Part shown: positions 8,222-18,136 of the stretch, in pieces
Position numbering within the stretch: position 1 is the first letter of the stretch
Layout: every line of letters starts with the position of its first letter
Assembly (NCBI RefSeq): GCF_002266285.1
Contig: NZ_NPMS01000007.1
Span: forward strand, 159,343-223,342
Length of the DNA: 64,000 nucleotides
Direction of reading: 5' to 3'
DNA from: Virgibacillus indicus
GTDB taxonomy: Bacteria > Bacillota > Bacilli > Bacillales > Amphibacillaceae
The notes under the pieces: model-generated
What the model was told of the DNA's origin: nothing
What the model saw: only the letters and a program-made list of their open reading frames with translations
The model's database searches: none
Program-made: the position numbers and the translations under genes

Positions 8222-8376
8222 ATCAGCTACGTCCAGCTCCAGCGCCCAGCGACTAGCGAACTTCCTTCACCTCCGTACGATAAGTCAACATCGGTTCGCT
8301 TACGCTCACCGTGTTTCCTTTATCTCCTGCGGTTCAGTCCAGTTCGTACGTCGCTAAACAGGCGCTTACGCTTTTG
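8222..8376. repeat. Dispersed Bacillaceae intergenic repeat
   Basis: A GC-richer noncoding block containing GTCCAGCTCCAGCGCCCAGCG and ending GTACGTCGCTAAACAGGCGC-TTACGCTTTTGTTC. Its last ~45 bp recur at 44409-44455. Similar 'CAGCTCCAGCGCC' repeats are widespread between genes in Bacillaceae (established knowledge); function unknown. Confidence 0.6.
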
Positions 8377-8380
8377 TTCA

Positions 8381-8881
8381 TTACTCTTCCTTTTTCAACA
8401 TATGATATTCTGTCAAAAAAGGTCTGTCTGCAGCGTATGCGGGTGGTTTAGTTGCCTGCCCTTTATGTGCTTTTTTGAAATGCTCCGAGTTCTTCCAGTT
8501 TTCAAAGTCCTGTATAGAAGCCCACTGTGTAAAGACTACATAAGTATTTCCTTTGAGAGGTCGTAACAGACGGAAAGCCTGAAAGCCTGGCATCATATCC
8601 ATCTCATTTTCTCTTTGCTTGAAACGGTCTTCAAATGGAGCTCTGCCATCTTCAGTTACAGGAATATTATTCATGACAACATATCCATCTTTTTGGATAT
8701 TGCCACTTTGGATAACAATCTCATAATTCCTTCCGGCTGAAAAAACACTTTTACCTTCGCTTTCATAGTAGGCGAGTGCACCAGAATTGCTTGTCATTAA
8801 AAAGAAATCAATAGCTGAATGCTTATCCTCCAGCTTCTCCAAAAAGTTCACGGTTCCATTTGTCATAAATGCTTTCATCAT
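8381..8881 (-). CDS. hmoB: HmoB-like haem-degrading monooxygenase
   Basis: A 166-residue protein, the same length as B. subtilis HmoB (YhgC), with the antibiotic-biosynthesis-monooxygenase (ABM) fold in the C-terminal half: MMPGFQAFRLLRP, TYVVFTQWASIQDFENW, then HFKKAH. These Trp and His residues sit where IsdG-type haem oxygenases place theirs. It would open haem to release iron in the cytosol. The location directly upstream of pbpF-hemEHY is the same as in B. subtilis, which makes the orthology strong. The ribosome site GGGGAATCG is modest. Confidence 0.88.
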   Translation of the reverse strand: MMKAFMTNGTVNFLEKLEDKHSAIDFFLMTSNSGALAYYESEGKSVFSAGRNYEIVIQSGNIQKDGYVVMNNIPVTEDGRAPFEDRFKQRENEMDMMPGFQAFRLLRPLKGNTYVVFTQWASIQDFENWKNSEHFKKAHKGQATKPPAYAADRPFLTEYHMLKKEE

Positions 8882-9000
8882 CGATTCCCCTTTCTATTCT
8901 TTTATTGTGAACATCTTTTTTATACTTTACCCTATGATATCAATGAATAGTCCTAATTAGAACATAAAAGGTTCCACTTTCAGATTGTAGAAATCTGTCG

Positions 9001-9006
9001 TATAAT
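9001..9006 (+). promoter_or_regulatory. Candidate -10 element of the pbpF promoter
   Basis: TATAAT at 9001-9006, 30 bp before the pbpF start. The matching -35 (TTTCAG, 17 bp upstream) is poor, so this may be a weak or activated promoter. Confidence 0.35.
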
Positions 9007-9035
9007 GGTAAAGGTCAAGGGGTAGAGGTGAATAA

Positions 9036-11204
9036 ATGAATGAAGATACTAAAGAAGGCGTAAAACAAAAAGCACCTTTGACCAAAAGGATCAAGAGGCT
9101 ATTCATTATCCTTCTGTTCATGATAATTTTTGGGCTTATTGGTTATGCTGGTTTACTATATGGCGGTAAGCTTATAGCAGATGAAGAAAAATTGATATTA
9201 GATGTTACAACGACAATCGAAACAGCTGACGGGGAAGTTATAGATAAATTGTATAATGAGAACCGGTTATTTGTTGATATTGAAGAGGTGCCGGAACATA
9301 TAACAAATGCATTTATTGCTGTAGAGGATGTACGCTTCTATGATCATGGGGGCATTGATTTCAGATCTGTTATACGTGCTGCATACAAGGATATTATAGC
9401 GATGAGCAAGGTCGAAGGAGCAAGTACCATTACACAGCAATTAGCAAAAAACCTGTTTTTATATAATGATAAAACATGGACACGGAAAGCAAAGGAAGCA
9501 ATGGCAGCATTATATTTGGAAAGAAAGCTGTCAAAAGATGAAATTCTGGAATTATATATAAATGAAATTTACTTTGGTGCCGGCGTTTATGGAATCGAAA
9601 CAGCATCCCATTACTTTTTCTCGAAATCAGTTGATGAATTAACTATTGCTGAAGGAGCGTTGCTTGCAGGTCTCGCCAAGGCTCCAAATGGCTATTCGCC
9701 GGTAATTCATCCGGAAAAAGCATTGAACAGGAGAAATACTGTACTCAGGTCCATGGAAAATGCCGGAATGCTCTCCACAGAAAAACGGATGGCAGAACAA
9801 GGAAAAACGTTAGGGCTGAAAATACAGAAGCCGGAAGCTAAACCATGGGCAGACAGCTATATTGATTTGGTAATGAAAGAGGCAGCCGATGAGCATCAGC
9901 TGTCAATTAATGAATTAAAGCGCGGTGGCTACAGGATTGTAGTGACTATAGACGAAAGCATCCAAAAAATTGCCTATGAGCAATTTCAAAATGATGCTTA
10001 TTTCCCTGGTAATACGGATGGGGTAGAGGGTGCCTTTGTCATGATGGATCAGCAATCAGGTGAGGTTGTTTCTGCAATTGGCGGCAGAGATTATCATTTA
10101 GGAAACCTGAATCGGGTAACAGTGAACCGTCAGCCAGGATCAACGATAAAACCGATCGCTGTGTATGGGCCTGCCCTGATGCAGGAAGAAACCTATACAG
10201 CCTATTCCCTTTTGCCGGATCAGCGGATGGATGAATATGCTGTTGCCAATGTGAATGGTGAATATGAAGGCTCTGTCTCTATTTACAATGCGATCAAACA
10301 ATCAAAAAATGCTCCTGTAGTTTGGCTTCTTGATCAAATCGGGATAGACTATGCTAAGAGTTATTTGGAGAAAATGAATATTGACATAGCAGATGAAGGG
10401 CTCGCAGTTGCACTTGGGGGATTGTCAAATGGATTGACACCATTGCAAATGATGGAAAGCTATCGTCCATTTGTTCACCAAGGTGAATATGTAAACACCC
10501 ATACGATTAAGCAAATTTATAATAAGAATGATGAATTGATTTTTGAAAGCGATCCTGAAACTGCTGAAGTTTTCAGTCCGCAAGTAGCTTGGAATATGAC
10601 TGAGATGTTAAGGGCGGCTGTACAAAGCGGAACTGCAGTACCGGGTGAATTTTCAAAGGCCCTGGCTGGAAAAACAGGGTCAACACAGCATCCTTATGCT
10701 GAAGGAAAAGTAAAGGATGCCTGGTTTGTCGGTTATACACCACAATATGTCAGTGCTCTGTGGATGGGATATGATATCTCTGATAAAGATCATTATTTAA
10801 CAGCAGGAAGTGAATATCCCACAAGACTTACGAAAGCTATTTTAACTGAATTGGGTAAACAAGAGCCACTTGCAGCAGATTTTACAAAGCCGGATGATGT
10901 GGAATCACTTCCAGAGCCGATTGAATTGCCAAAAATTACCGATTTAAAAGCAAGTTATTCATTTGGTGGGATCTCACTTGTGAAAGGGAAACTTTCCTGG
11001 ACTGGTTCTGAGGACAGCCGAGTCGTTTACCGGATTTACAGGGAAAGAGATGGTATCGATAAGCGGGTAGGGGAAGTGGAAGGCCAGACGGAGTTCGTAA
11101 TTGATAATGCCTTATTCCAATCAAATGAATATTATGTCGTGCCATATGATCCCTTAAGAAAAGTGGAGGGAGAAAGGTCAGAATCGATTGAGCTCTCCTG
11201 GTAA
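9036..11204 (+). CDS. pbpF: Class A penicillin-binding protein (PBP 2C/PbpF type)
   Basis: A 722-residue bifunctional peptidoglycan synthase. Order: short cytoplasmic tail, TM helix at about 22-44, GT51 glycosyltransferase domain with catalytic Glu97 in AVEDVRFYDHGG and GASTITQQ at about 128, and a transpeptidase domain with Ser369-x-x-Lys372 (GSTIKP), the SKN triad and KTGST. A C-terminal fibronectin-III-like tail follows from about residue 640. It polymerises and cross-links peptidoglycan outside the membrane; PbpF in B. subtilis is associated with sporulation. Its place between hmoB and hemE matches B. subtilis. GGGGTAGAGGTG precedes the ATG. Confidence 0.92.
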   Translation: MNEDTKEGVKQKAPLTKRIKRLFIILLFMIIFGLIGYAGLLYGGKLIADEEKLILDVTTTIETADGEVIDKLYNENRLFVDIEEVPEHITNAFIAVEDVRFYDHGGIDFRSVIRAAYKDIIAMSKVEGASTITQQLAKNLFLYNDKTWTRKAKEAMAALYLERKLSKDEILELYINEIYFGAGVYGIETASHYFFSKSVDELTIAEGALLAGLAKAPNGYSPVIHPEKALNRRNTVLRSMENAGMLSTEKRMAEQGKTLGLKIQKPEAKPWADSYIDLVMKEAADEHQLSINELKRGGYRIVVTIDESIQKIAYEQFQNDAYFPGNTDGVEGAFVMMDQQSGEVVSAIGGRDYHLGNLNRVTVNRQPGSTIKPIAVYGPALMQEETYTAYSLLPDQRMDEYAVANVNGEYEGSVSIYNAIKQSKNAPVVWLLDQIGIDYAKSYLEKMNIDIADEGLAVALGGLSNGLTPLQMMESYRPFVHQGEYVNTHTIKQIYNKNDELIFESDPETAEVFSPQVAWNMTEMLRAAVQSGTAVPGEFSKALAGKTGSTQHPYAEGKVKDAWFVGYTPQYVSALWMGYDISDKDHYLTAGSEYPTRLTKAILTELGKQEPLAADFTKPDDVESLPEPIELPKITDLKASYSFGGISLVKGKLSWTGSEDSRVVYRIYRERDGIDKRVGEVEGQTEFVIDNALFQSNEYYVVPYDPLRKVEGERSESIELSW

Positions 11205-11356
11205 TTTAGACAAATTCTTGACAATCACACGGCTTCGCTATACAGGTAAGCTATAAATAGATATAGTAAGTAAGGGATGTTAAAAGCTCATCAATCATCA
11301 GATTTTAAACAAGTATCAAAAGTGGCATTAGAAGTATATATAAAGGGTGAAGAATA

Positions 11357-12391
11357 TTGTCCAAGGAAATAAACGATACCATTATCAGGGCGTATAATGG
11401 TGAGGAAACCGATTATACGCCTGCCTGGTATATGAGACAAGCAGGCAGATCACAAGAAGAATACCGGGAATTAAAGAAAAAATATTCATTATTTGAAATT
11501 ACACACCAGCCGGAATTATGTGCATATGTTACACGCCTGCCAGTTGAGCACTATGGAGTGGACGCTGCAATTCTATATAAAGACATTATGTCACCACTTC
11601 CTGCATTAGGTGTAGATGTAGAAATAAAATCAGGGATTGGTCCAGTTATTCATAATCCGATTGAAACAGTTCAGGATGTCGAAAATCTGGGAACAATCAA
11701 TCCGACAGCAGATGTACCTTATGTGCTTGACACAATTAGGCTTTTAACAGAGGAGCAGCTTGAGGTGCCTTTAATTGGTTTCAGTGGAGCGCCATTTACA
11801 TTGGCTAGCTATATGATTGAAGGCGGACCATCAAAAAATTACAGTAAAACAAAAGCGTTTATGTACCGCAATTCGGAAGCATGGTTTTTGCTGATGGACA
11901 AACTGGCAGACATGATAATAGCTTACGTAGAGGCACAAATTGAAGCCGGTGCGAAGGCAATTCAAATTTTCGATTCATGGGTTGGGGCATTAAATGCGCC
12001 AGATTACCGTGTTTATATTAAACCAGTTATGACAAGAATCTTTTCAGAATTAAGACAGTACAATGTGCCATTGATTATTTTTGGTGTAGGTGCTCGTCAC
12101 CTGTTATTGGAATGGAATGATCTACCTGTCGATGTTGTCGGGCTTGATTGGCGTACCAGTATTAGTGAAGCACGCCAAATGGGGGTAACAAAAGTCGTAC
12201 AGGGCAATTTGGACCCAAGCCTGTTATTGACAGAATGGGAAACAATTGAAAATCGGACAAAAGGTATTTTGGATGAAGGCATGGAACATGGAAAGCATGT
12301 ATTTAATTTAGGCCATGGGGTCACCCCGGATATTAAGCCAGCAACGTTGAAGAAGCTGACTGAATTTGTCCATTCATATTCAAAGCGTTAA
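11357..12391 (+). CDS. hemE: Uroporphyrinogen decarboxylase
   Basis: A 344-residue enzyme that converts uroporphyrinogen III to coproporphyrinogen III. The N-terminal signature [11 protein letters not shown] and the [22 protein letters not shown] and FNLGHGV blocks are intact, so it should be active. The start is a TTG at 11357 preceded by AAAGGGTGA. It leads the hemEHY operon, the Gram-positive coproporphyrin-dependent haem route, and is followed after about 110 bp by hemH. A short palindromic repeat occupies most of that gap. Confidence 0.95.
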   Translation: MSKEINDTIIRAYNGEETDYTPAWYMRQAGRSQEEYRELKKKYSLFEITHQPELCAYVTRLPVEHYGVDAAILYKDIMSPLPALGVDVEIKSGIGPVIHNPIETVQDVENLGTINPTADVPYVLDTIRLLTEEQLEVPLIGFSGAPFTLASYMIEGGPSKNYSKTKAFMYRNSEAWFLLMDKLADMIIAYVEAQIEAGAKAIQIFDSWVGALNAPDYRVYIKPVMTRIFSELRQYNVPLIIFGVGARHLLLEWNDLPVDVVGLDWRTSISEARQMGVTKVVQGNLDPSLLLTEWETIENRTKGILDEGMEHGKHVFNLGHGVTPDIKPATLKKLTEFVHSYSKR

Positions 12392-12433
12392 ATTTTTATA
12401 CTGATTTTAAATTATAACTTTTCGGAAATTAGT

Positions 12434-12485
12434 ATAAGTGCAACTAAGGCTTCCGCCAGGCTTGGCGGCAAGCCAAGTTTTCTAA
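12434..12485 (+). repeat. Dispersed palindromic repeat ending TTTTCTAA, copy 1
   Basis: Reads ATAAGTGCAACTAAGG, then GGCTTGGCGGCAAGCC (6-bp stem), then AAGTTTTCTAA, ending immediately before the hemH ribosome site. Related copies lie at 51694-51747 and 57230-57275. Confidence 0.75.
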
Positions 12486-12500
12486 AAAGAGGTGCTTAAA

Positions 12501-13436
12501 ATGGGAAAAAGAAAAATGGGATTACTAGTAATGGCGTACGGAACTCCGTATCAAGAGGAAGATATTGAACGCTATTATACACATATTCGTCATGGCAGAA
12601 AACCCGCTGAAGATGCCCTTCAGGATTTAAAAGACCGTTATAAAGCAATCGGTGGAATCTCACCACTGGCAAAAATTACAGAACAGCAGGCACATGCAAT
12701 CGAGGCAAATTTAAATGCTGCACAGGATGAGGTTGAGTTCAAAGCGTACATTGGCTTAAAGCATATTGAACCATTCATTGAGGATGCAGTACAGGAAATG
12801 GCGAAAGATGGAATAGAAGAAGCTGTTTCACTGGTACTGGCACCACATTATTCCACGTTCAGTGTGAAATCGTACAATTCACGTGCGAATGATGAAGCAG
12901 CAAAACATGGCATTAAAATTGACTCAGTAGAAAGCTGGTATGATGAGCCAGGCTTTATCAGCTTATGGGCGGACCGGATTGGTGCTATTTATTTCGAAAT
13001 GACTCCGGAAGAACGTGAAAAAGCAGTATTAATCGTTTCTGCACACAGTTTACCAGAAAAGATTCTTCAAAATGGCGACCCATATCCGGATCAGCTTAAA
13101 GAAACAGCCAAGCTTATTGCAGAAGAAGCAGCTATTAAAAATTACGAAATCGGCTGGCAAAGTGAAGGGAATACACCAGATCCATGGCTCGGACCAGACG
13201 TACAGGATTTAACTCGTGAACTATATGAGCAAAAAGGGTATCGTTCGTTCGTCTATGCGCCTGTAGGATTTATTGCAGATCATCTGGAAGTTTTATATGA
13301 CAATGATTATGAATGTAAAGTAGTTTGTGATGAACTGGGTGCAAACTATCATCGTCCGGAAATGCCGAATGTGGACCCACGGTTCATTAATACATTGGCT
13401 GAAGTTGTATTGAAAAAAGTAAAGAGTGAAGTGTAA
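12501..13436 (+). CDS. hemH: Coproporphyrin/protoporphyrin ferrochelatase
   Basis: A 311-residue HemH (CpfC) that inserts Fe2+ into coproporphyrin III in Gram-positive bacteria. Conserved features are LLVMAYGTP at the N-terminus, LVLAPHYS, the active-site SAHSLPEKI with the catalytic His, and [17 protein letters not shown] 12501 is preferred over the GTG at 12492 because AGAGGTG is placed correctly for it. Its stop overlaps the hemY start by one base (TAATG), a sign of translational coupling. Length matches B. subtilis HemH (310). Confidence 0.95.
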   Translation: MGKRKMGLLVMAYGTPYQEEDIERYYTHIRHGRKPAEDALQDLKDRYKAIGGISPLAKITEQQAHAIEANLNAAQDEVEFKAYIGLKHIEPFIEDAVQEMAKDGIEEAVSLVLAPHYSTFSVKSYNSRANDEAAKHGIKIDSVESWYDEPGFISLWADRIGAIYFEMTPEEREKAVLIVSAHSLPEKILQNGDPYPDQLKETAKLIAEEAAIKNYEIGWQSEGNTPDPWLGPDVQDLTRELYEQKGYRSFVYAPVGFIADHLEVLYDNDYECKVVCDELGANYHRPEMPNVDPRFINTLAEVVLKKVKSEV

Positions 13437-14839
13437 TGACCGAAATGAAAAAAATTGTAATTGTAGGCGGCGGGATAACAGGTTTATCCTCTGCTTACTA
13501 TCTGCAAAAAGAGATCAAAGAAAATGATTTGCCATATGAAGTAAAATTGGTTGAAGCCGGTAATCGATTAGGTGGAAAAATTAAAACGATGAAACGGGAT
13601 GGGTTTACCATTGAACAGGGACCGGATTCTTTCCTGGCAAGAAAACAGCCTGCTGTAAAGCTTGCTAAAGAATTGGGACTGAGTGATCAGCTTGTCCGTA
13701 ATGGTACTGGCCAGTCCTATATTTTAGTTAATAATAAATTACATAAGATGCCTGCAGGAGCTTTTATGGGTATCCCAACACAGGTACGTCCCTTTTTGTT
13801 TTCAAGGATTTTTTCCTTACAAGGGAAACTTCGTGCAGGGTCTGATTTTGTTCTTCCAAAAGGAAAAAAGGTGAGTGACCAGTCCCTTGGCGGATTTTTC
13901 CGGCATCGTTTTGGAAATGAATTGGTGGAAAATTTGATTGAACCATTACTTTCTGGTATTTATGCCGGTGATATTGATGATATGAGCCTGATGGCAACAT
14001 TCCCTAATTTTTATCAGCTTGAGCAGGAGCATCGCAGCCTGGTGAAGGGTCTGCAGAAAACAATGCCTAAGCAGAAAAAAACAAAAGGGAAAAAGCCTGG
14101 CATGTTCTTTTCGTTTAAAGATGGTTTAGAAACATTAGTTGATAAAATTGAGCAGGACCTTGATGAGGGGACAGTGGAACTGAATACCGCTGTTGACCAT
14201 GTGGAGAAAAAGGATCATGGCTACCACTTGCTGCTAAGCAATGGAAAGGTAGAAAAGGCTGATGCAGTCATCATGGCTGCACCACATTACTGCCTGGCGA
14301 AAATGTTCAGCCAATATGATTTCTTTAAAGTGTTCAATGATGTACCAGCTACATCTGTAGCAAATGTTGCTATGGCCTTTGATAAATCAGCTATCAAAAG
14401 GGATATTGATGGAACAGGATTTGTCGTATCCCGAAACAGTAACTTCCGCATTACTGCATGTACCTGGACACATAAAAAATGGCCTGCCACTACGCCTGTT
14501 GGTAAAGCACTGATCCGCTGCTATGTTGGCAGACCAAGTGATCAATCTGTTGTCGACCTGACTGACGAAGAAATTAAGGAAATCGTATTAGATGATTTAA
14601 ACAAAACAATGAATATCACTGCAGAACCAGAATTCAGTGTGATTTCCCGCTGGAAAAATGCAATGCCTCAATATACAGTAGGACATAAAGAGCGGATCGC
14701 CAAAGTCCGGAATAAGGCAAATGAGCAATTACCAGGAGTATTTTTAACTGGAAGTTCATTTGAAGGAATTGGTGTACCGGATTGTATTGATCAAGGTGAA
14801 AAAGCAGTTGCTGATGTTCTGGAGTTTTTAAATGATTAG
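13436..14839 (+). CDS. hemY: Coproporphyrinogen III oxidase (HemY/CgoX)
   Basis: A 467-residue FAD-dependent oxidase. The dinucleotide-binding motif GGGITGLSSAYYL is at residues 10-22, and the C-terminal FAD segment GIGVPDCIDQGEKA is present. In Firmicutes it oxidises coproporphyrinogen III to coproporphyrin III before HemH acts, so hemE, hemH and hemY here form one complete branch of the pathway. Overlaps hemH by one base. A strong terminator follows. Confidence 0.94.
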   Translation: MTEMKKIVIVGGGITGLSSAYYLQKEIKENDLPYEVKLVEAGNRLGGKIKTMKRDGFTIEQGPDSFLARKQPAVKLAKELGLSDQLVRNGTGQSYILVNNKLHKMPAGAFMGIPTQVRPFLFSRIFSLQGKLRAGSDFVLPKGKKVSDQSLGGFFRHRFGNELVENLIEPLLSGIYAGDIDDMSLMATFPNFYQLEQEHRSLVKGLQKTMPKQKKTKGKKPGMFFSFKDGLETLVDKIEQDLDEGTVELNTAVDHVEKKDHGYHLLLSNGKVEKADAVIMAAPHYCLAKMFSQYDFFKVFNDVPATSVANVAMAFDKSAIKRDIDGTGFVVSRNSNFRITACTWTHKKWPATTPVGKALIRCYVGRPSDQSVVDLTDEEIKEIVLDDLNKTMNITAEPEFSVISRWKNAMPQYTVGHKERIAKVRNKANEQLPGVFLTGSSFEGIGVPDCIDQGEKAVADVLEFLND

Positions 14840-14846
14840 ATAATAT

Positions 14847-14889
14847 GCTGGTTTCTGGCAGGGATGACCTGCTTGCAACCAGCTTTTTT
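14847..14889 (+). terminator. Terminator of the hemEHY operon
   Basis: A long imperfect stem GCTGGTT..GGCAGG/CCTGC..AACCAGC with a small loop, followed by TTTTTT. Confidence 0.85.
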
Positions 14890-15020
14890 ACGGTGAGTGT
14901 GATTTGGGGAACGGGCAGGATCGGACGAAACGCGTTTCAGACTGGATGCTGAGCTTTGGATCAGATGCAACGCTCTCGATATACTAAGCTCGCCCTCAGT
15001 AGCTCATTAATTTAAAGAAT

Positions 15021-15052
15021 AAAAAATGATCAGACATCCCGCCTGATCATTT
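15021..15052 (-). terminator. Terminator of pepF
   Basis: AATGATCAG/CTGATCATT stem; on the minus strand a run of T follows. It lies 13 bases after the pepF stop. Confidence 0.8.
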
Positions 15053-15064
15053 CTCACTAAACTA

Positions 15065-16879
15065 TTATTCGTAACTCTTCTCCAGTTCGTTAACAAGTGA
15101 ACCTACAAACGCAACAGCTTCTTTGATTGCATCTGTTGTTGACATATCAACTCCTGCTTTTTTAATTAAATCAAGTGGCTTCAGTGTACCGCCAGATTTC
15201 AGTACATCAAGCCAGCCTTCCACAGCAGGCTTTCCTTCTGATTGAATTTTTTGTGCTATCGCAGTGGAGACGGTCAAGCCAGCAGAATACGTATACGGAT
15301 ATAAGCCCATATAGTAATGCTGCTGACGCATCCAGGTAAGACCTGCTCCTTCATCAATTGTGACTGTATCTCCCCAGAAGTTTTCCAGTGCTTCCTTTTT
15401 CTGTGATATTAAAATATTTGCAGTTAATGGTGTCCCTTCTTCAGCAAGTGCATAGACACGGCGCTGGAATTCTCCTTCCAGTAAATGGGTTACAAAGTTA
15501 TGATAATAGGTACCAAGTAATTGTGTAATCACCCAGCGTTTCATTCGTTTATCATCCGTTTTTTCCAGTAAATGATTTGCCAGCAGCAATTCATTCAAGG
15601 TGGATGGTGCTTCCACAAAATAGGTGGAAGGCCGGGTATTCACAAGCGACTGGTTTTTGCCTGCTAAATAAAAGTGACCGGCATGCCCCAGTTCATGTGC
15701 CAAGACGAATGCTCCACGCATTGTTTCTGTCCATGTTATTAAAATATATGGATGAACACCATATGGACTTGAACAGAATGCTCCAGTTGCTTTTCCAACA
15801 TTATCGGCTAAGTCCACCCAGCGGTCATTAATACCTTTTTTCATGATTTCACTGTATTCAGGACCCATTACTTCCAGTGCTTCCAGAATAGTATCCGTTG
15901 CTTCCTCATAGGTTGTGCTCGGGTTAAACTTAGGATCAAGCGGTGCTTTTAAATCACAATAACGAAGCTCATCCAGTCCAAGCTTTTCCTTTTTAAGCTT
16001 GGCATATCTTCTCATATGTGGTGCCAGTTCTTTCTGAATAACGTCTAACTGATTATGATACATTTCTGTCGTAACCTGTTGTGGCTCCAGCAGCATATCC
16101 GTAACAGAATCATAAGAACGCAGGCGTGACATTATAACCTGTTTCGTAACTTCTGTGGCATAGTTTGCAGCAAAGGTATTTTTATATTGATCCAATGTTT
16201 TAATGAAAGAATCATACGCTTCACGACGTGTCTCAGTACTTGATGAAAGCTCATAAAGATCCTCATACAACGCTGCTGACATCGGTAATTCAGCTCCATC
16301 TTCCCCTTTAATGGAATCAAACACCATATCTGAGGATTTGCTGCGCTGATAAATCATATGTGGCGCATTATGTACTTCACTTAGGGCTGCAAGCGTTTCT
16401 TCGATATCTGGTGCCAATGTATAAGGTTTTTTCTCAAGTAAATCTCCAAGCATTTTTTTATAAGTTACAAGTTTAGGTTCGTCTATTAAAAATTGATCAA
16501 TAGTTTCATTGGATATTGTTAGCAGTTCTGATTCAACAAAAGAAAGCTTTGTTCCAATACCCGCCAAAGCCGAGGAAACTTTGGCCATATCCCGCTGATT
16601 ATCAGGATCTGTCCCATCTGCATTTGAACGCAGTGAGGCATATGTAGCTACTCTAATAACTCTTTTCTGGTAGTTTTCCAATTCAGTTAAACAGTTTAAC
16701 AGGTTGGCAGCAGTTGAGTCCAACGTTCCTTTGTATTTTGCAACTCCATTTACATCATTTTGAACCGCAGTTAATTCTGCTTCCCAAGTCGCTTCAGATT
16801 CGAATAAATCCCGCAAATCCCATGTTTGGTCTTCTGGAACTTCTGAACGGTTCCATCTTTTTGTTGCAGCAGTTGTCAT
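15065..16879 (-). CDS. pepF: Oligoendopeptidase F (M3 metallopeptidase)
   Basis: A 604-residue cytosolic zinc peptidase that cleaves peptides of roughly 7-17 residues. The M3 zinc motif HELGH is in VLAHELGHAGHF, with the downstream Glu ligand in VEAPSTLNE. The N-terminal half has the usual helical M3 oligoendopeptidase body; length is normal for PepF (about 600). It is transcribed alone on the minus strand, with AAGGGG before the ATG and its own terminator. No operon partner is visible. Confidence 0.93.
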   Translation of the reverse strand: MTTAATKRWNRSEVPEDQTWDLRDLFESEATWEAELTAVQNDVNGVAKYKGTLDSTAANLLNCLTELENYQKRVIRVATYASLRSNADGTDPDNQRDMAKVSSALAGIGTKLSFVESELLTISNETIDQFLIDEPKLVTYKKMLGDLLEKKPYTLAPDIEETLAALSEVHNAPHMIYQRSKSSDMVFDSIKGEDGAELPMSAALYEDLYELSSSTETRREAYDSFIKTLDQYKNTFAANYATEVTKQVIMSRLRSYDSVTDMLLEPQQVTTEMYHNQLDVIQKELAPHMRRYAKLKKEKLGLDELRYCDLKAPLDPKFNPSTTYEEATDTILEALEVMGPEYSEIMKKGINDRWVDLADNVGKATGAFCSSPYGVHPYILITWTETMRGAFVLAHELGHAGHFYLAGKNQSLVNTRPSTYFVEAPSTLNELLLANHLLEKTDDKRMKRWVITQLLGTYYHNFVTHLLEGEFQRRVYALAEEGTPLTANILISQKKEALENFWGDTVTIDEGAGLTWMRQQHYYMGLYPYTYSAGLTVSTAIAQKIQSEGKPAVEGWLDVLKSGGTLKPLDLIKKAGVDMSTTDAIKEAVAFVGSLVNELEKSYE

Positions 16880-16968
16880 AAAAAAACCCCTTCCTAAAAA
16901 CTATTTCGTCACTCTAAGTAATTATAATATAAAAACAAATGGAATGATATGATTTTTCAGTTATTCTT

Positions 16969-17003
16969 AAAAAAAACAAAAAAACAGCTATTTCAAATAG
17001 CTG
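16969..17003 (-). terminator. Terminator of yhfH
   Basis: CAGCTATTTCAAATAGCTG stem-loop at 16985-17003; on the minus strand it is followed by TTTTTTTGTTTTTTTT. It lies downstream of the small yhfH gene. Confidence 0.85.
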
Positions 17004-17085
17004 CTGGTAGAAAAAAGTATCCTGTTGCAGTACAGTGTTAATAATAGGTAAGAGTGACACTGGGCACTCTTATTATACTACTATT

Positions 17086-17214
17086 CTATCTTGCCGGATG
17101 GTCACATTCGTCACATAGGTTACCGTAGCAATCAGCTTTCTCGTGCATATCATGACCGCATTGGTGACATTTTTTCTTAGGCAGGTTTCTGAAAAATTCA
17201 ATGACGTTGATCAA
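17086..17214 (-). CDS. yhfH: YhfH-type small zinc-ribbon-like protein
   Basis: A 42-residue protein read from a TTG at 17214 with a near-perfect TAAGGAGGAAA ribosome site. Four to six cysteines are arranged as CHQCGHDMHEKADCY and LCDECDH, matching the small B. subtilis YhfH family whose role is unknown; zinc binding is likely. It is divergent from yhfI, exactly as yhfH and yhfI neighbour each other in B. subtilis. Short length makes it easy to miss, but ribosome site, cysteine pattern and synteny agree. Confidence 0.8.
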   Translation of the reverse strand: MINVIEFFRNLPKKKCHQCGHDMHEKADCYGNLCDECDHPAR

Positions 17215-17324
17215 TGTGTTTTCCTCCTTATAATTTAAATTATATACATTGTATTATAACAGTACGTTGGTTGTCAATACTGTGTTACAACAAATTTAAA
17301 AACTTTTTGAATGGAGTGATTTTC

Positions 17325-18059
17325 TTGAAAATAACGATAATTGGCTGCTGGGGAGGATATCCTGCTGCAGGTGGTGCTACTTCAGCATATTTACTTGAAA
17401 AAGAAGGGTTCTCTGTGCTTATCGATGCAGGCAGCGGTTCGTTGTCAAAATTGCAGCATTATATATCTATTGCTAAGCTTGATGCAGTAATTCTGTCACA
17501 TTATCATCATGATCATGTTGCAGATATAGGTGTATTGCAGTATGCAAAGCTCGTTGAGTATTATGTGAATGGTATGGACAAGGTTTTGCCTATTTACGGT
17601 CACCGGAAAGATCTGGCTGGATTCAGTTCATTAACGCATGAATACACAAAAGGTATTGCGTATGATCCGGATCAGACATTGGAAATTGGACCGTTTGCTA
17701 TTACCTTTTTAAAAACGAAGCATCCTGTAGCCTGTTACGGCATGCGGATTACCGATGGTGAAAGTGTCATTGTCTATACAGCTGATACAAGTTATCAGGA
17801 AGCGTGGATTCCATTTGCTGAAAATGCCGATCTGCTTATAACCGATTCCAATTTTTATGCCGGACAGGATGCTTCTAAAGCCGGTCATATGACAAGCATC
17901 GAGGGTGCAGCCATTGCACAAAGAGCGAATGTCAAAACATTAATACTAAGTCATTTGCCACAGTATGGCGATAATACACATTTAGTGAAGGAAGCAAAAC
18001 AATATTATAAAGGTTCCATTCAGCTGGCGAAAGAAGGGCTGATTTGGGGAGTTGAATAG
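17325..18059 (+). CDS. yhfI: YhfI-like metallo-beta-lactamase-fold hydrolase
   Basis: A 244-residue protein, the same length as B. subtilis YhfI. The MBL-fold metal motif SHYHHDHVAD (HxHxDH) is intact, with further His and Asp ligands in TADTSY and LSHLPQYG. The TTG at 17325 is chosen because GGAGTGA precedes it and the protein there begins with the fold's first strand (MKITIIGCWGG); the longer frame from 17214 is spurious. Probably RNase Z-like phosphodiesterase or esterase activity; the substrate is unknown. Confidence 0.85.
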   Translation: MKITIIGCWGGYPAAGGATSAYLLEKEGFSVLIDAGSGSLSKLQHYISIAKLDAVILSHYHHDHVADIGVLQYAKLVEYYVNGMDKVLPIYGHRKDLAGFSSLTHEYTKGIAYDPDQTLEIGPFAITFLKTKHPVACYGMRITDGESVIVYTADTSYQEAWIPFAENADLLITDSNFYAGQDASKAGHMTSIEGAAIAQRANVKTLILSHLPQYGDNTHLVKEAKQYYKGSIQLAKEGLIWGVE

Positions 18060-18136
18060 TGTATATATTTTGCTTGAGCAGATTGTTTGCAGTAAAATAG
18101 TAGATGAAGGAATTTTAAGAGAGGAGCGTATTTTAA

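Noticed and set aside
11218..11257. Promoter of hemE (TTGACA with TATACA)
   Set aside because: The -35 is perfect but the spacing to TATACA is 15 bp and to TATAAA 28 bp, so I did not list it as a feature.
17214..17324. Longer N-terminus for YhfI from 17214
   Set aside because: It runs through the yhfH leader and promoter region, gives a non-homologous peptide, and the TTG at 17325 has a good ribosome site and the family's start sequence.
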